A DNA stretch of 64,000 nucleotides from Thecaphora thlaspeos. Its lineage: Eukaryota > Basidiomycota > Ustilaginomycetes > Urocystidales > Glomosporiaceae. The stretch is from the NCBI GenBank assembly GCA_900291925.1, contig UWYS01000006.1:930001-994000 (forward strand). Direction: 5' to 3'. The position numbers and the translations under genes are program-made. Every line of letters starts with the position of its first letter. The stretch's first letter is position 1. Positions 10,351-21,500 of the stretch are shown in pieces. The notes under the pieces were generated by a model. It was not told where the DNA came from and made no database searches. It saw only the letters and a program-made list of their open reading frames with translations.

Positions 10351-11416
10351 CTAGAGCTTAAAGTCGGACGTTGCGTACTTGGTCGTCTTGCTAGCGGCGT
10401 CATCGGTGAAGTAGTAGATGTCACCGGGCGGGCTTGGCCTGACCCTGCTGGCGGGGAGGCCTAGTTCGGGCTGGTCGAGACACTTGCTTAGCATCTCCTG
10501 CTTACCCTCCCCGGCCAGGACGAAGGCGACGCGGTGAGCATGGTTGAGCACGGGGTAGGTGAAGGTGATACGACGTGGTGGCGGTTTGGGTGAGTCCTCG
10601 ATGGGCGCGACCCAACGATCCTGTTCGGTCAGCAGCTCGTGGTCCGGGAAGAGGGAGCACGTGTGTCCGTCCGGACCCATGCCGAGCAGGATGAGGTCAA
10701 AGACCGGATTGCGCACCGCCTCTTTGCCGGCGAACGCCTTGACCAGCTGCTTCTCGTAGGCATCCGAGAGCTCCTCCGAGTCGTTGAGGAGCGACTCGTC
10801 GATGGTGTGGATCTGCGAACGCTTCAGCTCTGGAACCTTGCTGAAGAACTCTTGGTTGCAGAGGTGGTAGTTGGAGTCTTCATGGTCCAGAGGGACGAGA
10901 CGCTCGTCGGCGAAGAAGATCTCCCTATAGGCGGTGTGGGGGACCACGGCGGTACGGGCGAGATAAGAGAAGGACCGAGTGGGCGTCAGTCTTGCGGGGT
11001 GTCGACCAAGGTGGAGCTGGAAGAAGGATGGGTGCGGCACTCACCACTTGTCCCAGCGGAGGACGTTATCGTCGCGGTTGACGAGGTACTTTGCGAGCAT
11101 CTTGGGGAGCGAGCCGCCCGAGGTGGCGAGGGTGAACTTGTCTCGCCTCTCGATGGCATCGTTCTGGGCCTGCGGTCGGGGGGGGGGGCGGCGGCACGGG
11201 AAGGTGGGAAAGAGGAAGCGAGCAGGGGAACAAGGGGGAATGGGCGTCAGCGCGTGTCGATGCGACATGTAGCGTCGAGGGCTAGGTGGAAGGGTGGCGG
11301 GCGAGGCGCACCTTGATGACGAATTCGGCGAGCTTCTTGCTGAGGTCGTCGCTGCTCTCGAAGCTGTAGAGGATGGGGGGTGCGGGCTTCTGGCTGGGTG
11401 CCTTTGGTTCGGCCAT
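10351..11416 (-). CDS. 6-phosphogluconolactonase (Sol3/DevB family), three exons
   Basis: The enzyme hydrolyses 6-phosphogluconolactone to 6-phosphogluconate in the oxidative pentose phosphate pathway (cytosol). On the minus strand I infer exons 11416-11312, 11169-11045 and 10924-10351, which join in frame to 267 residues, the normal family length. The first exon starts [14 protein letters not shown]. The junction between exons 2 and 3 recreates the conserved [11 protein letters not shown]. Family motifs are LATSGGSLP in exon 2 and [15 protein letters not shown] in exon 3, with LPASRVRP near the end. Donors are GTGCGC and GTGAGT; acceptors end in CGCAG and TATAG. The start codon is followed upstream by GGTGG-rich DNA. 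The gene is divergent from the ThrRS gene. Confidence 0.93.
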
Positions 11417-12198
11417 TGTTGTGAGTGTGGGTGTGGTGGTGGTGGTGGTGGTGATGAAAAGGGGAGAGGAAGAAGGATGGAATGATGGTAGTCGTGGCGA
11501 GGGTGGTGGTGGCGGTGGTGAAAAAGGAAGACGAAGGATGATGGTGGTGGTGATGGCGAGGGTGGAAATTCCTGAAACGACTGGCCGGCCGATTGACGTT
11601 GATGAGGGCGGCAGAAGTGGAGCGCGTGCTTGCTCTGTCTACGCTGGGCGATGGCGTCAATCTGCGCCCGCGCCTGCGCCCGCGCCCGCTGCCTCTGTGC
11701 GTCGCCAACAAGGCAAAGCGCTGTGATCGCGCCGCACAGTGCATTTCTTGTTGCAGTACTGCGCACTCAGTCTTCGAGTCTTTGTCTAACCGCACGGTCA
11801 GCCCGCCTTGCTCTGGTCCTCGCTCGACCATTGATCGTGTACAGTATGCAGAGCACACGGCGTCTTGCGGCCGTCGTCGTTGCGGCGACAGCGTGCAATA
11901 GGCGGCCTGGTTGGCCATCGCCTCGGCGACGAGGGCAAGCACGCATGCGGCCCAAGGCAGGTGGCGCGCCCCCGCCCCGATACGGATCACCAGCTCCTCT
12001 CCGCCCGATGCACGCCTAGCTTTCCCGGCTTCCGGGCGGCGCGTCGAGAAGAAAAAAGGGCGTAACTAGCCCCTGGCGCCCTGGTGCCTGGACCCTCCTC
12101 CCTCCCTCCCTCGAGCTGCCTTCGCCTTTGGGCTCACTTGCCTCCTCCTCCCCTCCCACTTCGCTCGCACCCCGACTCATACGCAATCCCTCTTCGTC
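11417..12198. promoter_or_regulatory. Shared divergent upstream region of 6PGL and ThrRS
   Basis: This 780-bp region separates two start codons pointing away from each other. It contains a GGT-triplet repeat at 11429-11455, on the minus strand a CCA-rich leader of the lactonase gene, and a C/T-rich leader before 12199. I see no gene. Open frames crossing it are low-complexity. Confidence 0.55.
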
Positions 12199-14895
12199 AT
12201 GGCAGCCACACGACCATCCGCCAAGCCATTGCCCAGGCTTCTCTCCAACACCACCACCACCACCGCCGCAGTCCTCGCACCGCCTCCATCCTCGCTCCGC
12301 CTCGTCTCGCCAAGACGATGCCTCTCCCACCTCGCACCTCCTCCTCCCCTTGCTCTCTCCCACCTCCGCCCAGCAGCATCGAGCGCGCACCTGCGCAGCT
12401 TCACCCCTACCTTCAATCTGCCCACATCCCATCACCACCTCTCCACATCCCATCGCAACCTCTCGCAAGCAGAGACGCCCACAGCAGATCCAAACACCAC
12501 CACACCCATCCAGCTCACCCATAGCGACCACGGCCGCACCGTCGCAGAGCTCCTCCACGAACGCCTGCCCACCGGCCACCCAAAGACGTTCCTCGCACGC
12601 CTCCAGGATGGCACCTACCTCTCCCTGCACCAGCCCATCCCAGAGCACTCGCAGTCCCTCGAAGCGCTCACCTTCAACTCGACCGACCCAGCGGCTAGGC
12701 ACGCATGCTGGCTCTCCTCGGCCTACCTCTTGGGCATCGCCATCCAGGACGTCCTCGGAGACAGGGTTGTCCTCGCCGCATCGCCCACACTCAACGCTGC
12801 TGGAGCGGGCGGAGCTGGCTTCGCATACGAGTACCTCTTGCGCAACGGAGAAAGCTCCACAGCGGGCGGACAGGATGCCTCGTCGTCGTCCGCGTCTTCG
12901 TCCTCGACATCGCCGGCAGACGCGGCGGCCAAATCCGCCATCGCACTGATCGACGGTTTCAGCGGCCAGCCGGGCCTAACGGACGCAGAGATCAAGCAGA
13001 TCGAGAAGCGCATCGAGAAGCTCGCCTCGAGCAGCCTCAAGCTGCAACGTGACAGCGTCTCGCTCGACGAGGCGCGTCGCCTCTTCCACGCCAACCCGTT
13101 CAAGACCGAGAAGGTCGCAACGTTCGTCGCCAGACATGGACCGGATGAACGTGTACCCATCGTTCGGATCGGAGAGGCGTTCGTCGACCTGCTGCCGTCG
13201 CTCGACGTCGACGCCGCATCTGACCTGCTGATCGCCAACACCAAGCCGATCAAGGCCGTCAAGATCTCCGACTGGTCCGCCGCGACCTGGACGCCTTCGG
13301 ATCCCTCTAGCTCCCTCGTGCCACCCTCGACGCAGGCTCTGACGCGCCTTCGCGCCGTCTCGTTTCCCTCTTCGGCCCAACTCAAGGCCCACTTCGCGGC
13401 GCGCAAGGCGGCCTTGGCCTCGGACCACCGCACGATCGGCAAGGCGCAGTCTCTCTTCCTCACGCACGAATCGTCGCCCGGTACGCCGTTCATCCTGCCG
13501 CATGGGATGCGTTTGGCGCGCAAAGTCGAGCGCGTGGTGCGTGATCTGTACGACATCCACGGGTACGACGAGGTGCAGAGCCCGCAGCTGTACCGCAGCT
13601 GGCTATGGAAAAAGAGCGGACACTGGGACAACTACCGCGACGATATGTTCGCCAGCGAGGGTTACAAGGAGAGGTCCGAGAGGAGAAACGCCGCTGCCTT
13701 TGTTACCGCTGCCTCGTCATTGTCGACGATGAGCGGCATCGAAGGTCGCACCTCTTGCTGTTCGATCCACGATGGGCAGGACAATAGCGAGGGCAGGGCG
13801 AAGCCAGTCGGATCGACATCCTCGCCCGCCGACGACGATGCAGCAGACGTGGACTCGTTCGGTTTGAAACCGATGAACTGTCCCGGTCACTGCCTCATCT
13901 TTGGTAGCCAAGAGCGATCCTACCGCGACCTACCCATACGGTACGCCGAGTTCAGCCCTCTGCACCGCAATGAAGCCTCTGGCTCGCTCTCTGGCCTGAC
14001 GCGCGTCCGGCGCTTCCACCAGGACGATGCGCACGTCTTCTGTCGACCTGAGCAGGTGAGCGACGAGATCTCATCGATGCTCACCATGCTCTCGTCGGCG
14101 TACGAGACGTTTGGCTTCCAAACATTCGACCTTGTCCTCTCTACGCGACCTTCCAACTTCATCGGCGAGATTTCCGAATGGGATTCGGCCGAATCTCATC
14201 TCAAACGATCTCTCGATGCGAGTGGGAGAGGGTGGAGTCTAAACGAAGGCGATGGAGCTTTCTACGGACCCAAGATCGATATCCGTCTTGTCGATGCGGC
14301 GGGGAGGAAACATCAAACAGCTACGATTCAACTTGACTTTCAACTTCCACAGAGATTCGATCTACGCTATACGGATGCACAGGGTGACAGGAGTAGACCC
14401 GTTATGATTCACCGTGCTATTCTCGGAAGCGTAGAGAGGTTCATGGCCATGCTCATAGAACAGACGACGGGATGGTGGCCTTTTTGGCTAAATCCTCGAC
14501 AGGCTATCGTCCTACCCGCCTCGAGGGATGCAGAGGTGTTGCAGTATGCTGAAAAGGTACGACGTTTCCTCTCCCTAGGCACCGTCGAGCACGAAACGCC
14601 GAGACACAGGACTCTACAGAGGTTCTACGTAGACCTCGTCGCGAGTTCCAACGATAAACTTGCAAAACTCGTAAGGTCGGCTCAGATAGCAAGGTACAAC
14701 TACATTCTCGTCGTTGGAGAGGCAGAGCTCAGAGAGAATACCGTCAATGTTAGGATCAGGGACGATACCAACGCGCCACACGGCATACGCAGACTTGGAG
14801 AACGCGACAACGAGCGCGAATCCTTGCAGGATAGCATCAGACTCGAGCAGCTCAGGGAGGCGTTCTGTAGGCTCGACAGGCGACAGAGCTGGTAG
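12199..14895 (+). CDS. Threonyl-tRNA synthetase, mitochondrial type, degenerate editing domain
   Basis: This single exon encodes 898 residues that would charge tRNA-Thr. The first 80 residues or so lack acidic residues and are rich in Arg, Ser and Pro, like a mitochondrial presequence. A TGS/editing-like region follows, but the usual WHSSAH is WLSSAY (171-176) and the usual DLCRGPH is DLLPSLD (330-336), so the editing zinc ligands are gone. The class II catalytic core is intact: motif 2 region with HRNE, the zinc ligands in MNCPGH (Cys561), DDAHVF (His612) and MIHRAIL (His738). A poorly conserved insertion of about 65 residues (487-552) splits the core just before FGLKPMNC. The anticodon-binding domain ends near LDRRQSW. 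Codon choice becomes less GC-biased after about 14,100. Confidence 0.9.
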   Translation: MAATRPSAKPLPRLLSNTTTTTAAVLAPPPSSLRLVSPRRCLSHLAPPPPLALSHLRPAASSAHLRSFTPTFNLPTSHHHLSTSHRNLSQAETPTADPNTTTPIQLTHSDHGRTVAELLHERLPTGHPKTFLARLQDGTYLSLHQPIPEHSQSLEALTFNSTDPAARHACWLSSAYLLGIAIQDVLGDRVVLAASPTLNAAGAGGAGFAYEYLLRNGESSTAGGQDASSSSASSSSTSPADAAAKSAIALIDGFSGQPGLTDAEIKQIEKRIEKLASSSLKLQRDSVSLDEARRLFHANPFKTEKVATFVARHGPDERVPIVRIGEAFVDLLPSLDVDAASDLLIANTKPIKAVKISDWSAATWTPSDPSSSLVPPSTQALTRLRAVSFPSSAQLKAHFAARKAALASDHRTIGKAQSLFLTHESSPGTPFILPHGMRLARKVERVVRDLYDIHGYDEVQSPQLYRSWLWKKSGHWDNYRDDMFASEGYKERSERRNAAAFVTAASSLSTMSGIEGRTSCCSIHDGQDNSEGRAKPVGSTSSPADDDAADVDSFGLKPMNCPGHCLIFGSQERSYRDLPIRYAEFSPLHRNEASGSLSGLTRVRRFHQDDAHVFCRPEQVSDEISSMLTMLSSAYETFGFQTFDLVLSTRPSNFIGEISEWDSAESHLKRSLDASGRGWSLNEGDGAFYGPKIDIRLVDAAGRKHQTATIQLDFQLPQRFDLRYTDAQGDRSRPVMIHRAILGSVERFMAMLIEQTTGWWPFWLNPRQAIVLPASRDAEVLQYAEKVRRFLSLGTVEHETPRHRTLQRFYVDLVASSNDKLAKLVRSAQIARYNYILVVGEAELRENTVNVRIRDDTNAPHGIRRLGERDNERESLQDSIRLEQLREAFCRLDRRQSW

Positions 14896-14967
14896 ACAGA
14901 AACAACGAGCGCACCAAAATATCACAAACGAGAGAGAGGTGACATGGCCTGGAATTGCATAGATGCA

Positions 14968-14996
14968 CGTGTGTGTGTGCGTGCGTGCGTGCGTGC
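14968..14996. repeat. GTGT/GTGC simple repeat
   Basis: A (GT)n run passing into (GTGC)n lies in the 210-bp convergent spacer between the ThrRS and CK2 stop codons. Confidence 0.8.
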
Positions 14997-15107
14997 CTTC
15001 CTGCCCAGTATCAGCGCATCGCGATTTGCGCGCGATGTGAAAGAACAAACAGGGCCTTGCGTGCAAGTGCCCGCTCCAGTCCGGTCGGCCGGGGAGCACG
15101 CGCTCGC

Positions 15108-16276
15108 CTATGACGGGACCACCTCGCCCCTGGCGGCGGCGGCTCGGACGGGCTCAAAGAAGGCGTGGTCCTGCGCCTCCTTTGCCGTGAGCCTTTCCTG
15201 GTGGTCGTACCGGAGGAGTTTGTCGAGAAAGTCGATGGCGTCGTTGCTAATGTACCTCTGGTTCTCGGAGGTGATGAACCTGCTCCAGGGCTTCCGCTGG
15301 TACCGTCCGAGGATGTCGTCGTACTGCGGGTCGAGCTCGATGTCGTACTTTTCCAGGTAGGCGTACAGCTCGTCGGTCCCGAGCACCTTGCAGATCTTAA
15401 CGAGCTGGTCGTAGTTGTCGTGGCCGTGGAAGAAGGGCTCCTTGCGGAAGATCATCGAGGCAAACATGCAGCCGAGCGACCACATGTCGAGCGAGTAGTC
15501 GTACTCCTGGAAGTCGACCAGCAGCTCCGGCCCCTTGAAATAGCGCGAGGCGACGCGCACATTGTACTCGGTGTACGGGTGGTAGAATTCGGCGAGGCCC
15601 CAGTCGATCAGGCGCAGCTTGCGCTTCTCATGGTCGATCATGACGTTGTGCGGCTTGACATCGCGGTGCATGATGCCTCTTGAGTGACAGAAGTCCAGGG
15701 CCTGGCAGGGGCGACGGTGAGAGATCAGCGCAGGGAGAGAGGGGAGGAACGAGGTGCCAGCAGGTCAGCGTCCGGGGCACAGATGAGCGACAAGATAAAG
15801 CTGGGGCGGATCGGGCGCAGGGGCGCCGCGACCACGCTACGCACCTTGAGCAGCTCAAAGATGTAGAAGCGGACGTCAAAGTCGGTGAACTTTGGGTATA
15901 GGATCTTGAAGTCGGTGTTGTTGACGTACTCGGTGATGATCGAGGGCGTCTTGGACTGCGGGTCGCGCACCACGTCGAGCAGGCCGACGACGTTGGGGCC
16001 GCCGGCGAGGTTCTGAAGGATCTTGATCTCGCGCTTGATCTTCTTCTTCTTGACGGGCTTGAGCACCTTGATGATGCACTTTTCCGGAAGGCCGCCCGAG
16101 GTGGCGATGTTAACGCCCTCGAACACTTCTGAATACTTGCCGCGTCCCACCTTTCTCAGCACCTCGTAGTTGTCTTGTGTTCCCCACTGTACCGCCAAGT
16201 TGTCGTAGTCCCACCACTGTCGACCGAACTGTTCGTTGGCGCCCGCATAGACCCTGGCGCAGCTCTTTCCACCCAT
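15108..16276 (-). CDS. cka1: Casein kinase II catalytic (alpha) subunit, two exons
   Basis: This is a Ser/Thr kinase of the nucleus and cytoplasm acting on acidic sites. Exons are 16276-15845 and 15701-15108, joined in phase 0 across a 143-bp intron with donor GTGCGT and acceptor CCAG, giving 341 residues, the usual size. Visible hallmarks are the glycine loop [11 protein letters not shown], the lysine-rich cluster [13 protein letters not shown] that binds acidic substrates and the regulatory subunit, the [12 protein letters not shown] catalytic loop, the CK2-specific DWG (in place of DFG) in [14 protein letters not shown], and the [15 protein letters not shown] helix. The start [14 protein letters not shown] fits the family N-terminus. 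The C-terminus ends shortly after the kinase fold, as in fungal alpha subunits. Confidence 0.97.
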
Positions 16277-16490
16277 GTTGGCGATTGATGTGCCCTCGCT
16301 CGCTCGTTTGCGCTGATTCGTGCGTCTGTGATTGCCGGATGGACAATGTAGCCTCTAGGTCGGGAGACTGGCGCTATGGCTTTGAGCCGAATTGAATCGG
16401 CGGTGAGGCTCTGGCTGAACCGAGGTGTGCTGAGCTGTGCTGTGGCCGCTGGACCAGGCTAGCTGGCGAAGGTGCCTTTCTGCGAGCGGC

Positions 16491-16535
16491 GAAAGAGAGA
16501 GAGGGAGAGAAAGAGAAAGGCAGAGAGAGAGAAGG
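16491..16535. repeat. GA-rich purine repeat
   Basis: Imperfect (GA)n with GGGA and AAAG steps. On the minus strand it is a CT tract about 215 bp upstream of the CK2 start codon. Confidence 0.75.
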
Positions 16536-17228
16536 TCGAAGAAGAACGCAGACTGGTCGGTACGCGTGCAAGCGTGCGTGCGAGAGATGGGTGGTGAAGA
16601 GGGTGATGGAGGGAGGGCGAGGCGGGTAGGGATGACGATGGTGGTGGTGGTGGTGGGGACGAGGTGCGCGAGGAAGATGCGGAGACGTTGCGGCAGGCGC
16701 GATCCAAGCCGATTCTGTGCGAAAGTTCAATTTGGCGGCGACGCCGAGCAGGCGCAGCCCACGCCCGCCCCACGACGTTGATCGTCGCCCGCGGCGGCGC
16801 GCCGCAACTTCGTCGGATGCACTCGACCTCGCGCCAGCCGAACGCATCCATGTCGAGGGTTCGAAACCGACGTTGGGGAGTCCTTTTTTACTACTTTTCT
16901 CGAGGGGAGCAATGCCTCCGCTCGGGCCGTTATGTTCCGCCGCCCTTGCACTTCCTTTCTCTCCCTCGCTCATCCTTTCCCACGCTACAAGCGTTCCAAT
17001 GCCAGTTTCCTTGAGCTGATGGATGAGAAGAAACAAAGCGAGCGAGCGAGCTCCCCGCACGAGAAAAGCATGGGTTGACTGCAAGGAGCTCTACCGCTAC
17101 GGGCAGGGATAGCGCGTGTGTCAAGCGCGCCCCTCGGGCCTCACGACGAGCAGCAGCGCCGAGAAGAAGCGGCAATCTGTGTCCACCCGGCGTCTCTTCC
17201 GGACTTCCTTCATCGATGTGTGTCAACA

Positions 17229-17316
17229 GGTACAGATAGAGGCATAGGTGGAGGTAGAGGCCCTGGTAGAGGTCCTGGTAGAGTCACAGCTAGAGGCCAA
17301 GGTAGACCGGCCCACG
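17229..17316 (+). repeat. Imperfect GGTAGAGG-type tandem repeat
   Basis: Six to seven diverged copies of GGTAGAGGNCCT-like units lie in a row. Read in one frame they give a Gly/Arg/Pro run (GGGRGPGRGPGR) using AGA codons that are rare elsewhere in this window, so coding is doubtful. Confidence 0.45.
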
Positions 17317-18544
17317 GCTATCTTTTTGAGATGCTGGTCACTGTGCGTTGCGCTGCAAGGTCTGACCGTGGTCCCGATCTGGCTAGGACGCCGCCGCGGG
17401 CTCCCGCGGGTTGTTGAGCGACGAGAAGGTATGGCCTCCAGCGAAAGTGCTGATGTCGGTGGTGGTGGTTGACGTGGCGATCAGCGCGGCTCCCAAAGAG
17501 GCAGTTCCGGCCTCAGTCAAAAGCGTGGTCGCGAGATCAAGGCCGAGGCCGGCAGGGCGAGAAGTCGACTGTGAGTCGAGTCGAGTTGTGAGCGGACACG
17601 CACGTTGTGGCCAGGCGACTACTGTATGTAGGCGGGTCCATGCATCAGCGCGGACAAGCCGGGAAGCCGTCGGCTCTGGGCGAGAGAGAAGACGCCAGAG
17701 ACGCCAGAGCGTGGGTCGAGCGAGCGGAGATCGGTCCACCTTCCACCAACCGGCCTGACCTCTCGCTCTCGCTCTTGCGTCCTCGCGTCCCTTCTTCCCC
17801 ACCTCCTCCTCCATATTTCCCTCTCCCGACAGCGACGCGCCGTAACGTATACCCACCCGACGATCATCACCAGCCCACCATCCACAAACGACCGCTGCAA
17901 GAGACAGAGGCATCGACGTCACCGCTCTTCACCGACACAGACCACGGCCAAACCCTGTTGACGCACAGTCCCCCTTGTCAACGCAACAACCGCGGCGGCA
18001 CACTCAATCTTCAACGCTCGAATCACTTGCGACAGCTGCCCTCTCGCGCTCTCCGCCGGGTCGCAGCCGCCGAAACACACACTCTGGCAGCCCCGCTGTT
18101 GTCTAGGTTCCCCTCTGCTGTTAGGAACATCCGACCGACACTTGGCGTCGGCTCGGTCGCGTTTTCGCCGCCCACCTCGGAACGAGCCGCACACACCGCA
18201 ATCGAATTTTCAGCCCTCGAACGTGCCCTGCTCGGTACCCAACTGGCGCGAGAAAGCTCCCGACGAGTGCACCAGGGCCATTCAACCCCGGCTCTCTTGG
18301 CACCCAGCGCAGCAGCCCAACGCCAGCTCGCCTTCGTTGACACAGGACGCTTCCACCTACGCGTCGGCTCTTCCGCGTCACCCCACTTGCCTCGAAATTG
18401 TCTGACTGCAGTCCCCTCGACTGCCCCTCCGCTGCACAGCGCCGCCACCCTTTCTCCACGCTCGTCGGTCGCTCTACCCCTACATCTCACCCGACCATCA
18501 CCACTCGCCCCTTCTAACTCAAAGCGGCCGCCCCAACGTTCAAG

Positions 18545-21500
18545 ATGGCGGGCCAGAAAGTTTGGGCTCTGCATGACTTCGAGGCCGAGAACCCAGACGA
18601 GGTCTCGTTCAAGGCCGGCGAGTGCATCGTTGTCCTCGAAAAGGACGATGCGTACGGCGATGGCTGGTGGCAGGTGAGTAGCAATCGAGACGAGGACGGC
18701 GTCGTGGCTCAAATCTGCGCAGCGGCAGTAAGAGAGCCCGTCATGTAAGCTTGCATCTCCAGTAACCTGACCCTTTGAACCCGTCCTGTTGCCTTGTCCC
18801 TCGCGTTTCGTCCATCGATCAGGGAACCAATATCCGCGGCGAGTCGGGCCTATTCCCCTTTACCTACACGACCTTGGACCAGAGCCAGGTGCTAGTGGCA
18901 GCGAAGACGGGCAACAGCTCCGCTGAGCCCGGAACCACGCCGCAGCAGGCCTCTGTCAGGCCGGGCGTGATGCACAGCACCATGGCCGACATCGACAACG
19001 CGCTGACTGAGTTGCAGGGGGACCGACGACGAGGACGGAAGTCGAGCGACGGGCCCGACGGCTCTCAAGCCTCGTTCACCAGCGAGCGGACCGCCGACAT
19101 GACCGCCGATGACGCCAGCGAGACCTACAACAACAACTCGTCCGACGACTACGCCAGCCGATCGGCGGCCGCCCGTGCCGCGTTGGCTGTCAATGCCCAG
19201 CGCGATCTCCAGTCGGCCCAGGAAAAGGAGCGGCAGGAGGAGCAGAGGAGGCGGGCCGAGGCGATGAAGGAGTTCGAGGAAGAGGAGGCGCGCCAGCGCG
19301 AACTCCTGCTGGAGAAAGAAAGGGAGCGTCAGGCACAGGCGGCGGCGGGCACTCTGGACCTCACGCGGGACGACAAGCCCAAGGTGGCACCGATCGCCGG
19401 GGTCGACATGAGCGACGAGAGCGACAGCGAAGGCAGCGCCGGCGACCTCGACGACTTTGCGGACAAGACGCACAGCCCGCTCTTTGTCAACCTCGCTTCT
19501 GCCACCGCCGCATCCGCGACGGCGCGGAAATCAACCGACGGCGGCTCTAACTTCAAGAACGTCGTCGAGCCGGCCTCCCATGAGACGCTTTCTGAGGCTG
19601 CCCCCACCGACAAAGCGCCCGATGCGCCGCACGTCTCGACGCCGTCGGCTTCCGACGTCGTCGCCGTAGTGACTGATGCTGCCGAGCCTGAGATTATGCC
19701 CCCGCCATCCGGCCAGCTGCCGGCAACCTCCGCGGCGGCAGCGACGACGACGCCGGCAGCATCGCCGTGGACTACGAAGATCACCGGCGGCGCACCTGCT
19801 GCATCGACCGCCCTAGGTGTCGCTGCGGCCGGCGCTGGTACCGTCGTCATCACTTCTCGATCCGTGTCGCCCGTGCCCCTCTCGAATCGCAAGATCGACA
19901 TCTCGATCGATGGCAGGCCCAACGACCAGCGCAGCATCGATGAGAGCTCCAGGGGCCGAGCTTCGATCGCCGAGGAAAGCGTCGCCGGCGGCACTGGGAC
20001 TATCGGGACCGCAGCCACCTCGCTGGCCGGCGGCGGCGGCGGACCTGCGACCCCCAAGAGTGCCGGCGCCCCGTTCTCGAACAACGTCCAAAGTCCCTCG
20101 CAGAGCTTCACGAGCGCCGCCAGGCCTGCCGGCGACCCGACCGAGTGGACGGTCGAGCAGGTGGTCGAGTGGGGCAGGTCAAAGGGCTGGGACGAGAACA
20201 GCGTGCTCAGCAAGTTTACTGAGCATGAGATCACCGGCGACGTCCTCCTCGAGATGGACGTCAACATCCTCAAGGAGATCGACATTATCGCGTTCGGCAA
20301 GCGTTTCCAGGTCGCAAACGCGATCAAGGAGCTGAAGAAGTCAGTTCTCGGTGCCGAGCAGATGTTGGCAGGTCCAATCGCTTCCGGTCTGCCTGGTAGC
20401 CCTGACAGCCTGGGCGTTCACGGCGCACCTCCCTTGTCGCCAGTTGACGCCCTGATGCCTCCGCTCCAAAGCCCTCGCGGGCCCATCTCGGGTCCCGACG
20501 CCAGCGGCACTGTCGCGGCCGCGGGACCAGGAAGCTGGGCCGACGCCCAGAGCCTCAACCAGCGAGGCGCCGACGCCAGCTACGACTCTTCGGCGCACAA
20601 TGGGTCCCGCAGCCGACCCGCCAGCTCCATCGGCGAGGCGGTTAGCAGCAACGGCCAGGCTTTCGCTGGCGCCGGCGGAGTTGCGGCCTGGCAAGCCCAA
20701 CAGGCCAACCAGCGGAGCCGCGTACCCTCGCAAAACCCGTCGGACAGCTACGGCCGGGACGACGATGACGAGCCGCTCGCCGCCCTCGCCGAGAGGCAGC
20801 TGGGCGCCAAGAACCGACGATCAACGCGTTCGAACGAAGACACGCTGGGAGCGCTGCCGGCATCGCCGAGGAAGCGGGAGTCTGCCGGATCAAGCAGTCA
20901 CTCGCGCGGCGGCGGAGACCGCACCAGCTTCTTTGGCATCGGCCAGCGGAACCGAAAGCCGCCGCCAAAGGTCATGGCGCCGGGCAGCATTGCCGAGGAC
21001 GACCGACTCGGCAAGGGTACCCTCTTGCGGCTCGGCTTCGCCCGCAGCAGCCGCGCCATCCATCCACAGACGGCCGCTCACAGTGACTTCAAGAACAACA
21101 TCTCGCTGCCGACGACAAGCCCCAACTTTGACGGCAACGGCGACACGACTCGCCGCAGCAGGATGAGCGCTCAGAGCGGGGCGTCCGGTGGAACCGCCGA
21201 GCCTGGGCACAGGCGCGAGACGAGTATCGGGAGCGCCGGGGTCGGAGCCCAGCCCAACGATTGGAACGCCGCGGCAGCCGGCGTCGGTCCGGGTGCTGCT
21301 GCCGCCGCTGCCAATGGTGGTGGCTCCGAGGGACCGGTGATGGCACGGATCCGACCGGTCGACCTTGAAGGCTGGATGAGGAAGAAGGGCGAGCGCTACA
21401 ACTCTTGGAAGCCGCGGTACCTCGCGCTCAAGGGCTCAGACCTCGTCATCCTCCGGGATCTCCAGGCCGAGAAGATCAAGGGCTACGTCAATATGAAGGG

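Larger units (their letters stand above)
16277..18544. promoter_or_regulatory. 2.27-kb divergent region between CK2 alpha and the Boi-type gene
   Basis: It includes a GA-repeat (16491-16535, a CT-rich leader on the CK2 strand), a T-run after a tRNA B-box-like site near 16860, a GGTAGAGG-type repeat (17229-17316), a coding-like minus-strand segment (17383-17577) and a 345-codon open frame (17640-18677) that overlaps the next start codon. I do not call any of these as a gene. The last 700 bp is C-rich and looks like the leader of the Boi-type gene. Confidence 0.45.

Noticed and set aside
11247..11990. Long His/Pro-rich minus-strand frames upstream of 6-phosphogluconolactonase
   Set aside because: They read through triplet repeats and the leader; the spliced lactonase model explains the conserved part fully.
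16800..16895. tRNA-like signal: GGTTCGAAACC (a perfect B-box word) near 16,859 followed by a run of T residues
   Set aside because: I could not pair a 7-bp acceptor stem with any upstream sequence, the T-stem does not close properly, and no A-box fits. Checked on both strands.
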